Source: a virus
Length of the DNA stretch: 35,978 nt
IMG/VR virus record: IMGVR_UViG_3300044641_001507
Location: 1-35,978 of that record
Direction: 5' to 3' (one strand)
The position numbers and the translations under genes were made by a program. This document shows, piece after piece, positions 34,972 through 35,978 of the stretch (within the stretch, counting starts at the first letter, position 1; each line of letters begins with the position of its first letter). The notes under the pieces were generated by a model. That model ran no database searches. It was given only the letters and a program-made list of their open reading frames with translations, and was not told the origin of the DNA.

Positions 34972-35978
34972 ATGAGCCATCCTTCGCACCGCATCACCGA
35001 CAACGGCAAGAGCGTGGTCATCCACGGTCTTGAGGTGTTCTGCGCGTATGACCCGGCCATTGACGGGGAGAGCGACCCCGAACTCAAGAAGTTCGACAAC
35101 GAGCGCGTCCGCGACATCGTGGACAGCACGCGGCGATACATGGAACGCGGGTCCATGCCTCGCTTGGTGGTCATGCACGAAAAGGACGGCAACGAGCCGA
35201 AGTCGGCGGTGGGCCGATTCACGGACATTGCATACGAGGAGCGCGACGGGGTCGGATACATCGTGGGTGACTGCGAAGTGGAGCGATCCGTGTTCGACCG
35301 CCTTCTTGCCACCAACGCCTTCCCGCGCCGCAGCGCGGAGATTTGGGCGGAACAGAATCACCTGTCGGAAGTCGCGCTGCTCGGGCGTGAAACCCCGCGC
35401 CGCCCGCTCCCCGACACTCACTTCACCCGCACGGGTGAACTGGTCCGGTTTTCACGTTCGCTTCGCTTCGACATGGGGACGGTCGGAGGCGGGCTATCCA
35501 CGTTCGTTCCCGGTACGAAGGACAACAACATGGCGATGAATTACGAGAAGGAAATCGCTGCGCTGAAGGCTTCGATGGACGAGATGAAGTCCATGATGAA
35601 GAAGCACTACGGCACGGGCGATGAGGAGGAGAAGAAGGAGGAGATGGCCGCTGAAGACATGATCGTTGACCAGTTCGCGGAGGAATCCGGCGAGGGCGAC
35701 GGCGTGCACATCGACATCGACTCCCACGGTGGCGAGGAGGAGGAGGAGGACGAGATGGACGAGGCGATGTTCCCCGCCGCTCGTCCCGGCAAGGCCGACA
35801 CGTTCGCGCTGCGCCGCGAGAACGCTCGGCAGGCCCGTGAACTGCGCGAACTCAAGGCCGAGTTTGCCCGTGAGCGGTTCAGCCGCGAACTGGACCTCAT
35901 GGAGCAGGAGGGCTACCGCATCCCCGCTTCGCACCGTCCCCGCCTGCTCGCGGAACTCGCCGCTAGCAGCAACGCGGC
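34972..35978 (+). CDS. Capsid maturation protease/scaffold fusion, 5' part (continues at base 1)
   Basis: The open frame runs from ATG 34972 off the window and continues in frame at base 2; the joined protein is 396 residues. Residues 63-145 (PRLVVMHEKDGNEPKSAVGR, NAFPRRSAEIWAE, LSEVALLGRETPRRPLP) resemble Mu gpI-like/U35-type head maturation proteases, with H69 and S121 as possible catalytic residues. Residues 187-262 are charged helix (MKSMMKKHYG, poly-E near 255-260), scaffold-like. Internal in-frame starts with SD sites (ATG 35530 and ATG 35755) could make a separate scaffold. Motifs GGGLSTFVPGTKD (172-184) and AARPGKADTFA (269-279) match other virion proteins. Confidence 0.8.
   Translation, partial: MSHPSHRITDNGKSVVIHGLEVFCAYDPAIDGESDPELKKFDNERVRDIVDSTRRYMERGSMPRLVVMHEKDGNEPKSAVGRFTDIAYEERDGVGYIVGDCEVERSVFDRLLATNAFPRRSAEIWAEQNHLSEVALLGRETPRRPLPDTHFTRTGELVRFSRSLRFDMGTVGGGLSTFVPGTKDNNMAMNYEKEIAALKASMDEMKSMMKKHYGTGDEEEKKEEMAAEDMIVDQFAEESGEGDGVHIDIDSHGGEEEEEDEMDEAMFPAARPGKADTFALRRENARQARELRELKAEFARERFSRELDLMEQEGYRIPASHRPRLLAELAASSNA
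35832..35978. repeat. Terminal redundancy: copy of bases 1-147
   Basis: The last 147 bases equal the first 147 except at 35958 (C for T at 127) and 35964 (T for C at 133). Both changes are third-position and silent (Leu and Ala codons). The overlap lies within one gene, so it is best read as an assembly overlap of a circular or circularly permuted genome of about 35,831 bp in a mixed population. Confidence 0.85.

Noticed and set aside
34968-34973. TATTAT as -10 of the protease promoter
   Set aside because: It is 25 bases from TTGACA and overlaps the ATG; GACACT with a 17-base spacer fits better and matches the two other leaderless promoters.

Overview
The window looks like one complete tailed double-stranded DNA phage genome (Caudoviricetes, probably a siphovirus) cut open inside a gene. 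The last 147 bases repeat the first 147 with two mismatches, so the molecule closes into a circle of about 35,831 bp. All 46 gene calls lie on the + strand, are tightly packed and mostly overlap at ATGA, GTGA or TAATG junctions. The DNA is GC-rich. No integrase, polymerase, tRNA, CRISPR array or insertion sequence was recognised. A lipobox and SD-type ribosome sites fit a Gram-negative, GC-rich host, but the host cannot be named from the sequence.

Layout, starting from packaging: 26200-28055 small and large terminase; 28094-34933 head genes (modular RPG-linker protein, DUF935/Mu gp29-like portal, MuF-like minor head protein, two structural proteins including a carbohydrate-binding-like fibre); 34972 round the origin to 331 protease/scaffold; 350-2985 decoration protein, major capsid, connector and virion morphogenesis protein; 2989-9456 tail (tube, frameshifted chaperones, a short tape-measure candidate, two ~610-residue tail proteins, a small fibre-attachment-like protein); 9453-13722 two tailspikes with related N-termini and different beta-helix ends; 13727-14496 small membrane proteins; 14493-18046 a 53-cysteine protein, a CxxC protein, a metallophosphoesterase and an HExxH protein. 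A ~500-bp control region (18047-18549) precedes the early genes (18550-25814): DUF1376 replication protein, PD-(D/E)XK nuclease, small regulators, RusA, DUF932, ERF annealing protein and Gp157. A leaderless HTH gene at 25933 leads back to the terminase.

The most unusual content is regulatory. Four early genes share a cassette: a sigma-70-like promoter with an inverted repeat between -35 and -10, a hairpin starting at the predicted +1 with an invariant AGGTC loop, a second hairpin with a CGG-type loop, then a GGAGA ribosome site. The stems covary between copies. Three other genes (HTH regulator, RPG-linker head protein, protease/scaffold) have a start codon exactly 7 nt after a -10 box and no SD, so they are probably leaderless. 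The first early gene has a leader with two perfect but interlocking stems.

The head and tail genes also carry notable signals: a textbook -1 frameshift site (GGGAAAC, 7-nt spacer, 12-bp hairpin) between the tail chaperone ORFs; in-frame internal starts in the protease gene that would make a nested scaffold; a motif shared by the capsid N-terminus and the protease; and six RPGxK linkers splitting a 588-residue head protein into seven modules, with a similar motif in the scaffold.
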